Below, in pieces: positions 8,000 through 15,461 of a stretch of 40,449 nucleotides of DNA. Below the pieces are notes generated by a model that made no database searches, was not told where the DNA came from, and was given only the letters and a program-made list of their open reading frames with translations. This DNA is from Planctomycetota bacterium. Lineage in GTDB: Bacteria; Planctomycetota; SZUA-567. Position 1 is the stretch's first letter. Each line of letters begins with the position of its first letter. Made by a program: the position numbers and the translations under genes. The DNA is taken from NCBI GenBank assembly GCA_031289115.1, contig JAITQC010000155.1, positions 1 through 40,449 of the forward strand. Reading direction: 5' to 3'.

Positions 8000-8993
8000 A
8001 TAAAATTCATCTCCTTGGAGTTATAAAGTTATCCAGCTGGCCAGGGGTTCTTTTCCGGCTGACAAAGTACTAGTGCCAGCGCCGGAAGGGGATTGCCGTT
8101 AAATTTTTATTATTTTAACTTTCCGGGAATTCCTTGGCCGCTGACGCTTAGACCCCGCGGGCGGCATTGGCTTTATAACGATCTATATATAAAGAGCTTA
8201 TGAGTACTGAAAATATTTCTGGCCCGGGGTAAAGTAGTCTTTGTTTTATTTTCGGCTGGCGGATTACCGAGGTTAAAGAACGCTTTACAGCCTGGGCTAG
8301 CGGGCCAATAAATCCGCTTGCGTTTCGTCGTGACTTAATAGTGGAAGGCTCACGCCGGAGTCGGAGGAAAGCGCCACCTTTAGCATTGCCACCTAAGCGA
8401 GAAACAGTTTTTTTCCGGGAAAATCCGTCCTTCCGGGCGTGGGAAAAAGTGGCGGCCGAAAGAGGACGCCGGGTTGTTCCCCGGTAAGGCTGGCGAAATA
8501 CCGGGTGTTTTCGTTAGGCTCCTGGGTTTATCCTCCCGGGAGGGCGAAGCTTCCCCATTTCCTGGCGTCTTTTTTTGCCTCTTCGTAGAGAGAGGGGTTA
8601 ACATACTAGAAAAACTCTTCAGCCTTTTTTGTCGCTCTAAACCCTTTAAAAACGGCGCTATATTTTATAATAAACACCTAACAGGGTTTTCGTTACTCTG
8701 ACGCCAGTTGGGGTGGCGGGATTTACCGGTAATTTTTTTTCGCCAGTTTTTTTATTTAAGGAGATTAATTGGCAATTCCCCCCGCCCCCCGGCACTAACT
8801 TTATAGGAAGGTAAGAGGGATGGCGAGGGTTGCCGAAGAGGAACGGGATGGTTATAATCACCAAGGTTGTCCAGCCCAGCGCTAGCGCCGGGACTTAGGA
8901 CAAGCGGCAGGGGAGTCGCCCTGTCCCGCCAGGGGGGAGCCACCCCGCCGGGCGCTGTCGCCTCTCGCCCCTCTCGCAGGATTTTTTGCCGCC
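8000..8993. other. Long intergenic region between divergent copper and ECF operons
   Basis: Nearly 1 kb with no ORF I can support. The 74- and 75-codon ORFs on opposite strands overlap each other, lack ribosome sites and have no recognisable protein. The 5' third is A+T rich, with a weak inverted repeat (CTTTATA...TATAAAG near 8170-8200). The middle, about 8400-8580, holds several short G+C-rich inverted repeats of the CCGGGAAAAT/CCCGGG type and could be structured. I found no match to RNase P, tmRNA, SRP RNA or a riboswitch I know. It must contain the start sites for both flanking operons. Confidence 0.5.
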
Positions 8994-9584
8994 ATGCCTG
9001 AAGCTGACCCCGTCGACCAGCGAATTGTTAGCCAGGTACTGGCGGGCGATAATGACGCCTTTTCCCAATTGGTGGAACGTCACAGCCAGCGAATCCATCA
9101 GCAGATGCGGACTTTTTCCCGCGATCCCCTGGTGACGGAGGAGTTGGTCCAGGATGTTTTTGTCGAGGCATTTCTCCATCTTGGCGACTGGCGGGGGGAG
9201 GCGCCGTTTGGGCATTGGTTGGCCCGGATCGCGACTTTCACCGGTTACCGCTACTGGCGGCGCCGGGAACGCCAGAAAAAGGAAATACCCCTGGAAGGAG
9301 AGCGGGAAGAGTTAAGCGCTCCGCCAGTGGAGGAAGAGACAGTGAGGGGTAACCCGGAGGCGGCCGCCATCCTTCTGCATGAGTTGCTGGCCCTGCTTCC
9401 CGCCTCTGACCGCCTTCTCCTGAGTCTGGTCTACCAGGAAGAACTTTCCACCGCCGAGATAGCCCTTCGTCTTGGCCTTAGCCGCGCCCTGGTTCCCATG
9501 CGGGTTTTCAAAGCCAAGTTGAAACTGAAACGCCTGGCGGCGAAAAAACCCTGGAAAGAGAGGTTGCAATGGATGATTTCCTGA
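8994..9584 (+). CDS. ECF-family RNA polymerase sigma factor
   Basis: 196 residues with the two-domain ECF layout. Region 2 (about 15-95) contains DNDAFSQLVERH, ELVQDVFVEAFLHL and the WLARIATFTGYRYWRRRER basic end. An acidic linker follows, then region 4 (about 125-185) with LLPASDRLLLSLVYQEELSTAEIALRLGLS as the helix-turn-helix. It directs polymerase to a specific regulon. Its 3' end overlaps the next gene by 16 bases, so the two are translationally coupled, the usual arrangement for sigma and anti-sigma. Its position, divergent from the copper cluster and followed by a metal-sensor-like gene, suggests a CnrH-like role; this is inference. Confidence 0.88.
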   Translation: MPEADPVDQRIVSQVLAGDNDAFSQLVERHSQRIHQQMRTFSRDPLVTEELVQDVFVEAFLHLGDWRGEAPFGHWLARIATFTGYRYWRRRERQKKEIPLEGEREELSAPPVEEETVRGNPEAAAILLHELLALLPASDRLLLSLVYQEELSTAEIALRLGLSRALVPMRVFKAKLKLKRLAAKKPWKERLQWMIS

Positions 9585-9856
9585 ATGATTTCACCCGCCT
9601 GGCCCAACTTGCCCGGCAGGCGACCAAAGCCCCGCCCATCGCGCCTGACCTGGTGATGCGGCGCCTGGACGGCCTGATCCCCGGCCCGGAAAGCGAGGAA
9701 GTCATTTCCTTCAGTTTCTTTATGGGTTTGGGGACGCTAGCGGCGGTGGCAGCCATAGCGGTGGGGTTTATCGCCGCCCCGGCCTGGGCGGAGATATCTA
9801 GCCCGCTACGCATTTTGGCGTCCTTGCCCAGCCTAACCAGTCTTCTTAGTCTTTGA
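9569..9856 (+). CDS. Small one-helix membrane protein, candidate anti-sigma factor
   Basis: 95 residues. The N-terminal 45 (MDDFLNDFTRLAQLARQA, then APPIAPDLVMRRLDGLIP) are predicted cytoplasmic. A transmembrane helix follows at about 49-72, and a short periplasmic tail. There is no zinc-binding HxxxCxxC motif, so it is not a ZAS-type anti-sigma. Its overlap with the ECF gene and the cytoplasmic helical N-terminus resemble CnrY-type anti-sigma factors. The function is inferred from position and topology only; I see no sequence signature that proves it. Confidence 0.6.
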   Translation: MDDFLNDFTRLAQLARQATKAPPIAPDLVMRRLDGLIPGPESEEVISFSFFMGLGTLAAVAAIAVGFIAAPAWAEISSPLRILASLPSLTSLLSL

Positions 9857-9866
9857 GGAATAATCC

Positions 9867-10298
9867 ATGTCCAGCCAAGTTGATATTCCTTCCCGGGTTT
9901 TCACCCCGAAACACCGCTGGAAAAAAAACCTGGTGCTGTTTATCCTGGTAGTGGTGGTTTTCCTGGCGGGCGGCGCCATCGGGGCGGGCTTAACGGTCCG
10001 CCACATCCGTGACTCACTGGCAGAAGACGACGCCACGCCAGAAATGCTTTGTCACCAGATAACCAGCCGGGTTAGCGATGCGGTCAGCCTTACTCCGGCG
10101 GAAAGTGAAGAAATTGACCGTATAGTCAGCCGCGAATTGGCTGATGTTCTTCAGCAGCGTAGCCAACTAAGTAACGCCATCCAGACCCGGATTAACGCCA
10201 TGTGTGAGGAAATCTGCCTGGTGCTGGGACCGGAAAGGACCGCCGCTTGCGGCGACTGGATGACCAGCCGTACCAGTGGCGGAGCACTGTTTGACTGA
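9867..10298 (+). CDS. Periplasmic metal-sensor-like protein (CnrX/ZraP-like)
   Basis: 143 residues: a short cytoplasmic start, a transmembrane segment at about 22-45 (LVLFILVVVVFLAGGAIGAG), then a helical periplasmic domain. That domain includes VSLTPAESEEIDRIVSRELADVLQQRSQL, resembling the LTPEQ helix-hairpin of the Spy/ZraP/CnrX group. Four Cys (LCHQ, MCEE, CLVL, ACGD) lie in the periplasmic part. It starts 10 bases after the candidate anti-sigma gene. With the two preceding genes it gives the sigma, anti-sigma, sensor order of cnr-type systems. A metal ligand set cannot be confirmed by eye. Confidence 0.6.
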   Translation: MSSQVDIPSRVFTPKHRWKKNLVLFILVVVVFLAGGAIGAGLTVRHIRDSLAEDDATPEMLCHQITSRVSDAVSLTPAESEEIDRIVSRELADVLQQRSQLSNAIQTRINAMCEEICLVLGPERTAACGDWMTSRTSGGALFD

Positions 10299-10312
10299 AC
10301 AGGTGGTGGGGG

Positions 10313-10948
10313 ATGCGACAACTGCATGACCGGTTTTTCCGGCAGGCCAAGCGGGAGGGGAAACTGGCCCGCTCGGTTTACAAACTGGAGGAAATCGACC
10401 GGCGCGACCATATCTTCCATCCCGGCGACCGGGTTCTCGACCTGGGGGCTTCGCCAGGATCCTGGCTCGAATACATCCTGGGGGTTATTGGCCCGAAAGG
10501 ATTGGCCTGTGCGGTTGACCTTAAAGAACTCCACCCCCGGTTTAACGGCCAGGCGCATTTCCAGCAGCTTGACATCCGCCAGATGGCCGGGGACGAATTC
10601 TCCCGCCTCACCCCTCACTTCGATGTCATCGTGAGCGACATGGCTCCCAATACCTCGGGAATACACCTGGTTGACCAGGTCCGCAGCCTTGAGCTCTGTC
10701 AAAGCGCCTTCGCCCTGGCTCGCCGAATCCTACGTCCTGGCGGCAACCTGCTCCTGAAAATATTCTCCGGTCCGGATAGCCCGCGTTTCCGCCGCGAGCT
10801 CACCCAGGAGTTTCGCGAACTACGCCTGCGTAAACCTGATGCCTGCCGACAGGAAAGCAGTGAATCCTACCTGGTTGGCCTGGGTTTCACCGCCCGGGGT
10901 TTAGCCGGGGCGGCCGTTCCGGATGGAGGATCAAGTAAATGTCCCTAG
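10313..10948 (+). CDS. rlmE: 23S rRNA 2'-O-ribose U2552 methyltransferase
   Basis: RlmE (FtsJ/RrmJ) methylates U2552 of 23S rRNA in the large subunit using S-adenosylmethionine. 211 residues, the usual size. The K-D-K-E catalytic set is visible: Lys in RSVYKLEEID (about 23), Asp in VSDMAPNTSG (about 105), Lys in NLLLKIFSG (about 147) and Glu in ESSESYLVGLGF (about 182). The SAM-binding motif is VLDLGASPGSW at about 42-52. It follows the sensor-like gene by 14 bases and overlaps the next by 10, so it appears to be read with the ECF operon. Family assignment is firm; co-regulation is inferred. Confidence 0.93.
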   Translation: MRQLHDRFFRQAKREGKLARSVYKLEEIDRRDHIFHPGDRVLDLGASPGSWLEYILGVIGPKGLACAVDLKELHPRFNGQAHFQQLDIRQMAGDEFSRLTPHFDVIVSDMAPNTSGIHLVDQVRSLELCQSAFALARRILRPGGNLLLKIFSGPDSPRFRRELTQEFRELRLRKPDACRQESSESYLVGLGFTARGLAGAAVPDGGSSKCP

Positions 10949-11751
10949 GCGAAGCGGCCCTTTTCCGTTTCCGACTGACCTGGCTGGTGTGGCTGTGCGT
11001 TGGGTGGCTACTTCTATCTACCCCTTCCTCCGCTACGGCGGCGGAGGCGGCAGGTAGCGGCCGCCTGCCGCAGGTAGGAGAATGGCTGGAATACGTGGTC
11101 GCCTTCCCTCTCGACCCCCTGGAGGTGGAGATACGGAAAACCGGGACGGTACGCCTTCCTGGCGAACCGGAGAGAAGACCCCCCACTCCGGCACCGAGCG
11201 CCGGAACTAGCTCCCTCCCCCCCATGCCGGGTAGTTCGGTTGCCCCGCCTCTTTTCACCCCTCCCCTGACCTGGAAGCAGGTGCCGTTACGCCTGGAGAT
11301 CACCCAGGTGACGGAGACGGAGATACTGGCCAATCTCATCACCACCTGGACAAGGCAGGCGGTCAGCATTCCCCGGCAGAAGAAAGACCCCGAAACCACC
11401 AGCAAAACTGGGGAAGAACCACTGGTGCAAGGGGAGCGGCAACTTGACCCAGAGAGCCTGGCGACGCTTTTTGGCGACGCGCCACAACCGGGCGAACAGT
11501 CCTTCATCCTGGAAAAGGACCAGACCGGTCACTGGCTGGGAGATATGATGCTAAGCGTCGAGCGCGAGGTGTTTACTTCCGAAGCGGGTTTTGTCCGCCT
11601 GGTGAATTCCGACCTCCCCTTTGGCCTGGCGCGCTTAGCCACCGACACTCTTGACCTGGTCCTGGTTGAACACGGCCGGGGACTAGCTCCGGACTTTCCC
11701 CTTCCTGGTATTCACATCGATCCCCCCCCGGGTGAACTGTACCGGCCCTGA
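10939..11751 (+). CDS. Secreted protein of unknown function
   Basis: 270 residues with a signal peptide (hydrophobic WLVWLCVGWLLLS, likely cleavage after an Ala near 36). It begins inside the end of rlmE (10-base overlap), so it is translationally coupled. The mature protein opens with RLPQVGEWLEYVVAFPLDPLE. A Pro/Ser-rich insert sits near residues 78-105, and a compact end follows. I recognise no family; GEWLEY-type openings occur in assorted secreted beta proteins, which is weak evidence. It closes the five-gene run that began with the ECF sigma factor. Confidence 0.65.
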   Translation: MSLGEAALFRFRLTWLVWLCVGWLLLSTPSSATAAEAAGSGRLPQVGEWLEYVVAFPLDPLEVEIRKTGTVRLPGEPERRPPTPAPSAGTSSLPPMPGSSVAPPLFTPPLTWKQVPLRLEITQVTETEILANLITTWTRQAVSIPRQKKDPETTSKTGEEPLVQGERQLDPESLATLFGDAPQPGEQSFILEKDQTGHWLGDMMLSVEREVFTSEAGFVRLVNSDLPFGLARLATDTLDLVLVEHGRGLAPDFPLPGIHIDPPPGELYRP

Positions 11752-11797
11752 GCCGGGAACCGCTGGTGCCTACCCTTAACCCTCTCCCTTTCACCTT

Positions 11798-11835
11798 ACC
11801 TCGTACCGAGGTTAGGTCTGACCAGTCTTTTTTCC
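11798..11835 (+). terminator. Possible weak terminator after the ECF operon
   Basis: A six-base stem ACCTCG-tac-CGAGGT is followed about 15 bases later by TTTTTT. The stem is short and the T run is displaced, so this is only a candidate for the end of the operon before the SPFH genes. Confidence 0.28.
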
Positions 11836-11919
11836 TTTTCCTGCCGTCATGCGCCCCTTATCATGATGGACCGGTAGTGGATTAATCCCGCTTTTCCCCT
11901 TTGCCCGGAGGTTTTTTTG

Positions 11920-13494
11920 ATGCCTAGTTTTGACCAGGACCAACGGCCGGAGCCGCGCTTTCAGGTCAAGGACGCCCCCCCGGGACCGGGGTTACGCCTC
12001 TACCGCCGACTTGTCTGGCTAGGAAGCTTTGTCCTGCTTTTCCTGATACTCCTGGCCGCCTTCGGGGTATTCCTCTGGTATGGCTGCCGCATAGAGCCGG
12101 AGGGGGACGAAATAGCCATTCTTATTCGCAAGACTGGCGACAATCTCCTCCCGACGGAAATAATTTCCCTGCGCGATGGCCAGAAGGGGATAAAGCTGGA
12201 AACGCTCCCCGCTGGCCGCTACTTTTACAACCCCTATGACTGGGATTGGGAAATGGCCCGAGTCACCACCGTCCCGGCGGGCGGGGGGGGGGTGGTGCCC
12301 CGCCTCTATGGCCAAGAGCTCCCGGTGGGCGAGATTATCGCCCCTCCCGGCTACAAGGGGATAGTCGAGGATATCCTCCGCCCTGGGAAGTACCGTCTCA
12401 ACCCCTATGCCGAGCAGGTCGAACTTTTTGACGCTATCTCCATCCGCCCCGGCCATGTGGGGGTGGTGGCTTTTCTTTCCGGTCTGGATCCCCTGCACGG
12501 GGAAATCTCGACTGACATGAAAAATGCCTATGTGGTCGAGGACGGGATAAAGGGGGTGCAGGAAAAGACCTTGGGCCCCGGCACTTATTACCTCCACCCC
12601 TACATGTATTCGGTGGCCGAGGTCAACCTCCAGAGCCAGCGTTTCGCCCTCCAGAACGAGGACGCCATCTCCTTCCTCACCCAGGATGGTTTCACCGTGG
12701 TGGTTGAGGGTACCCTGGAATTCGCGGTGAACCGGGACAAGGCGCCCCTTCTCACCCACCAGGTGGGCGACCTTGACGACATGTTGAAGAAAATTGTCCT
12801 TCCCAAGGCGAGAGGGTTTAGCCGTATTGAAGGCTCCAAACATCCGGCTATCGACTTCATCGTGGGCGAAACCCGCCAGGAATTCCAGAACCAGCTGGAA
12901 AGGCACTTGATAAGCCAGTGCGAACGCTGGGGTATAGAAATCCGCTCCATGCTAATCCGCAACATCACCCCGCCGGCCGAAGTTACCGCTATCATCCGGG
13001 AGCGGGAGGTGGCCTTGCAGAACCAGCTGAAAATAGCCCAGCAGATCGAGCAGGCCCGTTCCCAGGCCGAACTTACCCGCCAGGAAATGCTGGCTATCCA
13101 AAATCGGGAAAAGGTCGAGTCAGAGACCGCCGCCATTCGCGCCCGTATCCAGGCCGAGGAGGACCGTTCCGTCCGCTTGACCTCGAGCCAGCGCGAGCTT
13201 GACGTGGCGCGGTTGGAGGTAGAGGCGGCCAAACTCCAGGCCGACGCTATCCTTATCAAGGCCAACGCCGAGCGGGATGTGGTGAAAATGCGTAACGAAG
13301 CCGAGGCCGGGGTGGCCGAGGCAATGGTGTCGGCGTTTAACGGGGTGGAAAATCTCGCCCGGTTTACTTTTTACAAGAACGCCGCTCCGCGCCTCCAGTC
13401 GATTATTTCCACTGACCGTTGGCCAGGACTCGGGACTATTTTCCAACCCCTCCTGCCGCCACCGCCCGAACCGCCACCTCCGGCGGCGAAGTAA
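11920..13494 (+). CDS. SPFH/Band-7 protein with three N-terminal repeats (paralogue 1)
   Basis: 524 residues; ATG 11920 with GGAGG eight bases upstream is preferred over the track's TTG at 11917. A transmembrane helix lies at about 33-55. Three repeats of pattern GxKGxxxxxLxPGxYxxNPxxY follow at about 87-112, 145-172 and 209-236. An SPFH/PHB domain covers about 240-360, then a long Glu/Gln/Ala-rich coiled coil (about 360-470) and a Pro-rich end. SPFH proteins assemble into membrane-associated rings or cages (flotillin, HflK/C, stomatin). Orientation is probably one anchor with the bulk on one face of the membrane. It is paired with a paralogue 75 bases downstream, suggesting a mixed assembly. 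The specific function is unknown. Confidence 0.8.
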   Translation: MPSFDQDQRPEPRFQVKDAPPGPGLRLYRRLVWLGSFVLLFLILLAAFGVFLWYGCRIEPEGDEIAILIRKTGDNLLPTEIISLRDGQKGIKLETLPAGRYFYNPYDWDWEMARVTTVPAGGGGVVPRLYGQELPVGEIIAPPGYKGIVEDILRPGKYRLNPYAEQVELFDAISIRPGHVGVVAFLSGLDPLHGEISTDMKNAYVVEDGIKGVQEKTLGPGTYYLHPYMYSVAEVNLQSQRFALQNEDAISFLTQDGFTVVVEGTLEFAVNRDKAPLLTHQVGDLDDMLKKIVLPKARGFSRIEGSKHPAIDFIVGETRQEFQNQLERHLISQCERWGIEIRSMLIRNITPPAEVTAIIREREVALQNQLKIAQQIEQARSQAELTRQEMLAIQNREKVESETAAIRARIQAEEDRSVRLTSSQRELDVARLEVEAAKLQADAILIKANAERDVVKMRNEAEAGVAEAMVSAFNGVENLARFTFYKNAAPRLQSIISTDRWPGLGTIFQPLLPPPPEPPPPAAK

Positions 13495-13569
13495 CCCACC
13501 TAGCGAGTTAAGAAAGAATGAGAAGCCGTCCCTGTTTTCGGAAGGGGTGGCAAAGCCAAGGAGAGCCGC

Positions 13570-15441
13570 ATGACCCTGCGGGAAGTCGACGTCACTACCA
13601 TCACCGCCGAAAACCTTTTGCGACGCGAACCGGGTTTTTTCCGGCGCCGCCTGGGGCGGGTGGGCACCTTTATTCTTATACTTTTCCTCGCCTGGGTAGC
13701 TTGGTCCTGGGGTTTCTGCCGTTTCTATGTCGGCCCCGGGGAAATGGCCATAATAACTGCCAAATTCGGCGAGTCATTGGCGCCAGGGCAGATATTGGCC
13801 AAGGCGGGACAGAAGGGGGTGCTGGAGGATGTCCTAGGCGAAGGACGGCACATCTGGAACCCCATACTCTATAACTGGGAGATCGTGAGCGCCCAGTATA
13901 TCCCACCCGGGAAAATCGGGGTGGTTACCTCCCTTATCGGTGAAGACCTCCCCGCCGGCGACTTCCTGGCCGAGCTAGGACAGAAGGGGACGTGGAAGCG
14001 CGTCCTTGGCCCTGGCCTCTATCGTCTTAACCCCCGCGGCTATTCCATAGAAATACACGACGCCATCAGTATTCCCATGGGTTTTGCCGGAGTGGTGACC
14101 AACCTTTCCGGGGTGACGGCTCGCCCCGGCACTTTCGCCCGTCCGGGGGAAAAGGGGGTGCGTAGCGAAGTCCTCCAGCCAGGCATTTATTACAACAACC
14201 CCCGCCAGTACCAGGTGGCGGCGGTGGAGGTGGGATTAAACCAGGTGTCGCTGCAAGGCCAGACCGGCGGAATGGTGCTGACCAAGAACATCGCGGTGGA
14301 CGAAAACAACCAGATGATCCAGCGCCTGAACCAGGGCGTCCTGGCTGACCAGAAACGCCGCCGCGAGGAATACCTGGCCGAGTCACCCAAGGCGCCGTCC
14401 CCCGCTCAGGGTGAAGCGGAGGATATGCTGCTACTGGAGGAAAGTTCCTCCGAAAGTGGTTTCTTTAACGATCCTGGTTACCAGGCCCGCCAGTTACTGT
14501 CGAAAACCCTGCCTTCACCCAGGGCCTCCCGCGGGGCGACCGCCGACGGCCGTCCGCCTCTCCCCCCCAGCCGCGACGTTCTACCCGCTTTTATTCTCGA
14601 CCAGTTTGTCAATTTTCCCTCCCGGGACGGTTTTGACATCACGCTTGACATGACGGTGGAGTTTGAGCTGCGTCCCAGTAACCTCGCCACCATTTACCGC
14701 GACTACGGGGATCTGCCGCAGGTGGTGGACAAGATCCTGATGCCGCAGGTGCTCTCGGTGTCGCGCCTCAAGGGTTCGGCCTACCGGGCGGTGGATTTTA
14801 TCGCGGGCGAAGGGCGGGAAAAGTTCCAGAACGACTTGACCGACGCTCTGAAAACTTCCCTGGAAGAGAAAAACCTCACTATCCACAGCGCCCTTATCCG
14901 TAACGTCAATGTTCCGGAGCAGATTTTGGAGCCACTGCAGACTGCCAGTCTTTCCAAGGAAACCAACCTCACTAACCTGGAGAAACAGAACACCGCCAGG
15001 AAGCAAGCTGAGCTAAACCGGGAAATGTCGATGATCCAGCAGTTTGGCGAGCAGGTGATGCAGGAAACCAGCAAACTGAAGGCGGAAATCGGGGCGGAGC
15101 AGAAACGGGTGGTGGCCACTATCCAAGCCGACACTGGGCGCCAGGTGGCGGCGATCGACCGCGACACCGCGGGAGAACGGGCCACCCGCAGCATAACCCT
15201 GGGGTCAGCCGAGGCGGATAGCCTGCGGCTAGTGGAGGAGGAGCGGGCCAACGGTTTTGGCATGAAGGTGCGGGCGTTTAAGGATGAGGAGGGTTACGCC
15301 CTTTATGAGTTCGCCAGTGGCCTAAGCCCGGAACTCCGGATTAACCTTATCCACGCCGGCGAGGGTACCCTGTGGACTGACATGCGCCAGGCGACCCTGG
15401 GCGAACTGGGGGGGGCGAAAATCCTCCAGGACGGTAATTAG
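13570..15441 (+). CDS. SPFH/Band-7 protein with three N-terminal repeats (paralogue 2)
   Basis: 623 residues, AAGGAG seven bases before ATG. Same plan as the preceding gene: a transmembrane helix (about 32-50), repeats at about 80-104 (GQKGVLEDVLGEGRHIWNP), 137-163 (GQKGTWKRVLGPGLYRLNP) and 193-217 (GEKGVRSEVLQPGIYYNNP), an SPFH domain (about 340-460) and a coiled coil to about 570. It differs by a charged, Pro/Ser-rich insert of about 110 residues between the repeats and the SPFH domain. The conserved segment SRLKGSAYRAVDFIAGEGREKFQ parallels SRIEGSKHPAIDFIVGETRQEFQ in paralogue 1, showing duplication and divergence. It ends 20 bases from the convergent mutS stop. Confidence 0.8.
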   Translation: MTLREVDVTTITAENLLRREPGFFRRRLGRVGTFILILFLAWVAWSWGFCRFYVGPGEMAIITAKFGESLAPGQILAKAGQKGVLEDVLGEGRHIWNPILYNWEIVSAQYIPPGKIGVVTSLIGEDLPAGDFLAELGQKGTWKRVLGPGLYRLNPRGYSIEIHDAISIPMGFAGVVTNLSGVTARPGTFARPGEKGVRSEVLQPGIYYNNPRQYQVAAVEVGLNQVSLQGQTGGMVLTKNIAVDENNQMIQRLNQGVLADQKRRREEYLAESPKAPSPAQGEAEDMLLLEESSSESGFFNDPGYQARQLLSKTLPSPRASRGATADGRPPLPPSRDVLPAFILDQFVNFPSRDGFDITLDMTVEFELRPSNLATIYRDYGDLPQVVDKILMPQVLSVSRLKGSAYRAVDFIAGEGREKFQNDLTDALKTSLEEKNLTIHSALIRNVNVPEQILEPLQTASLSKETNLTNLEKQNTARKQAELNREMSMIQQFGEQVMQETSKLKAEIGAEQKRVVATIQADTGRQVAAIDRDTAGERATRSITLGSAEADSLRLVEEERANGFGMKVRAFKDEEGYALYEFASGLSPELRINLIHAGEGTLWTDMRQATLGELGGAKILQDGN

Positions 15442-15461
15442 GGACGCCACTCCAGAGACAC

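Noticed and set aside
8340-8400. GGAGGAAAGCGCC stretch as a possible RNase P or riboswitch core
   Set aside because: Only a few bases resemble the RNase P GAGGAAAGUCC block; no matching helices or distal motifs were found.
8380-8701. 74-aa minus and 75-aa plus ORFs in the 8-9 kb gap
   Set aside because: They overlap each other, have no ribosome site or recognisable sequence, and their composition follows the inverted repeats of the region.
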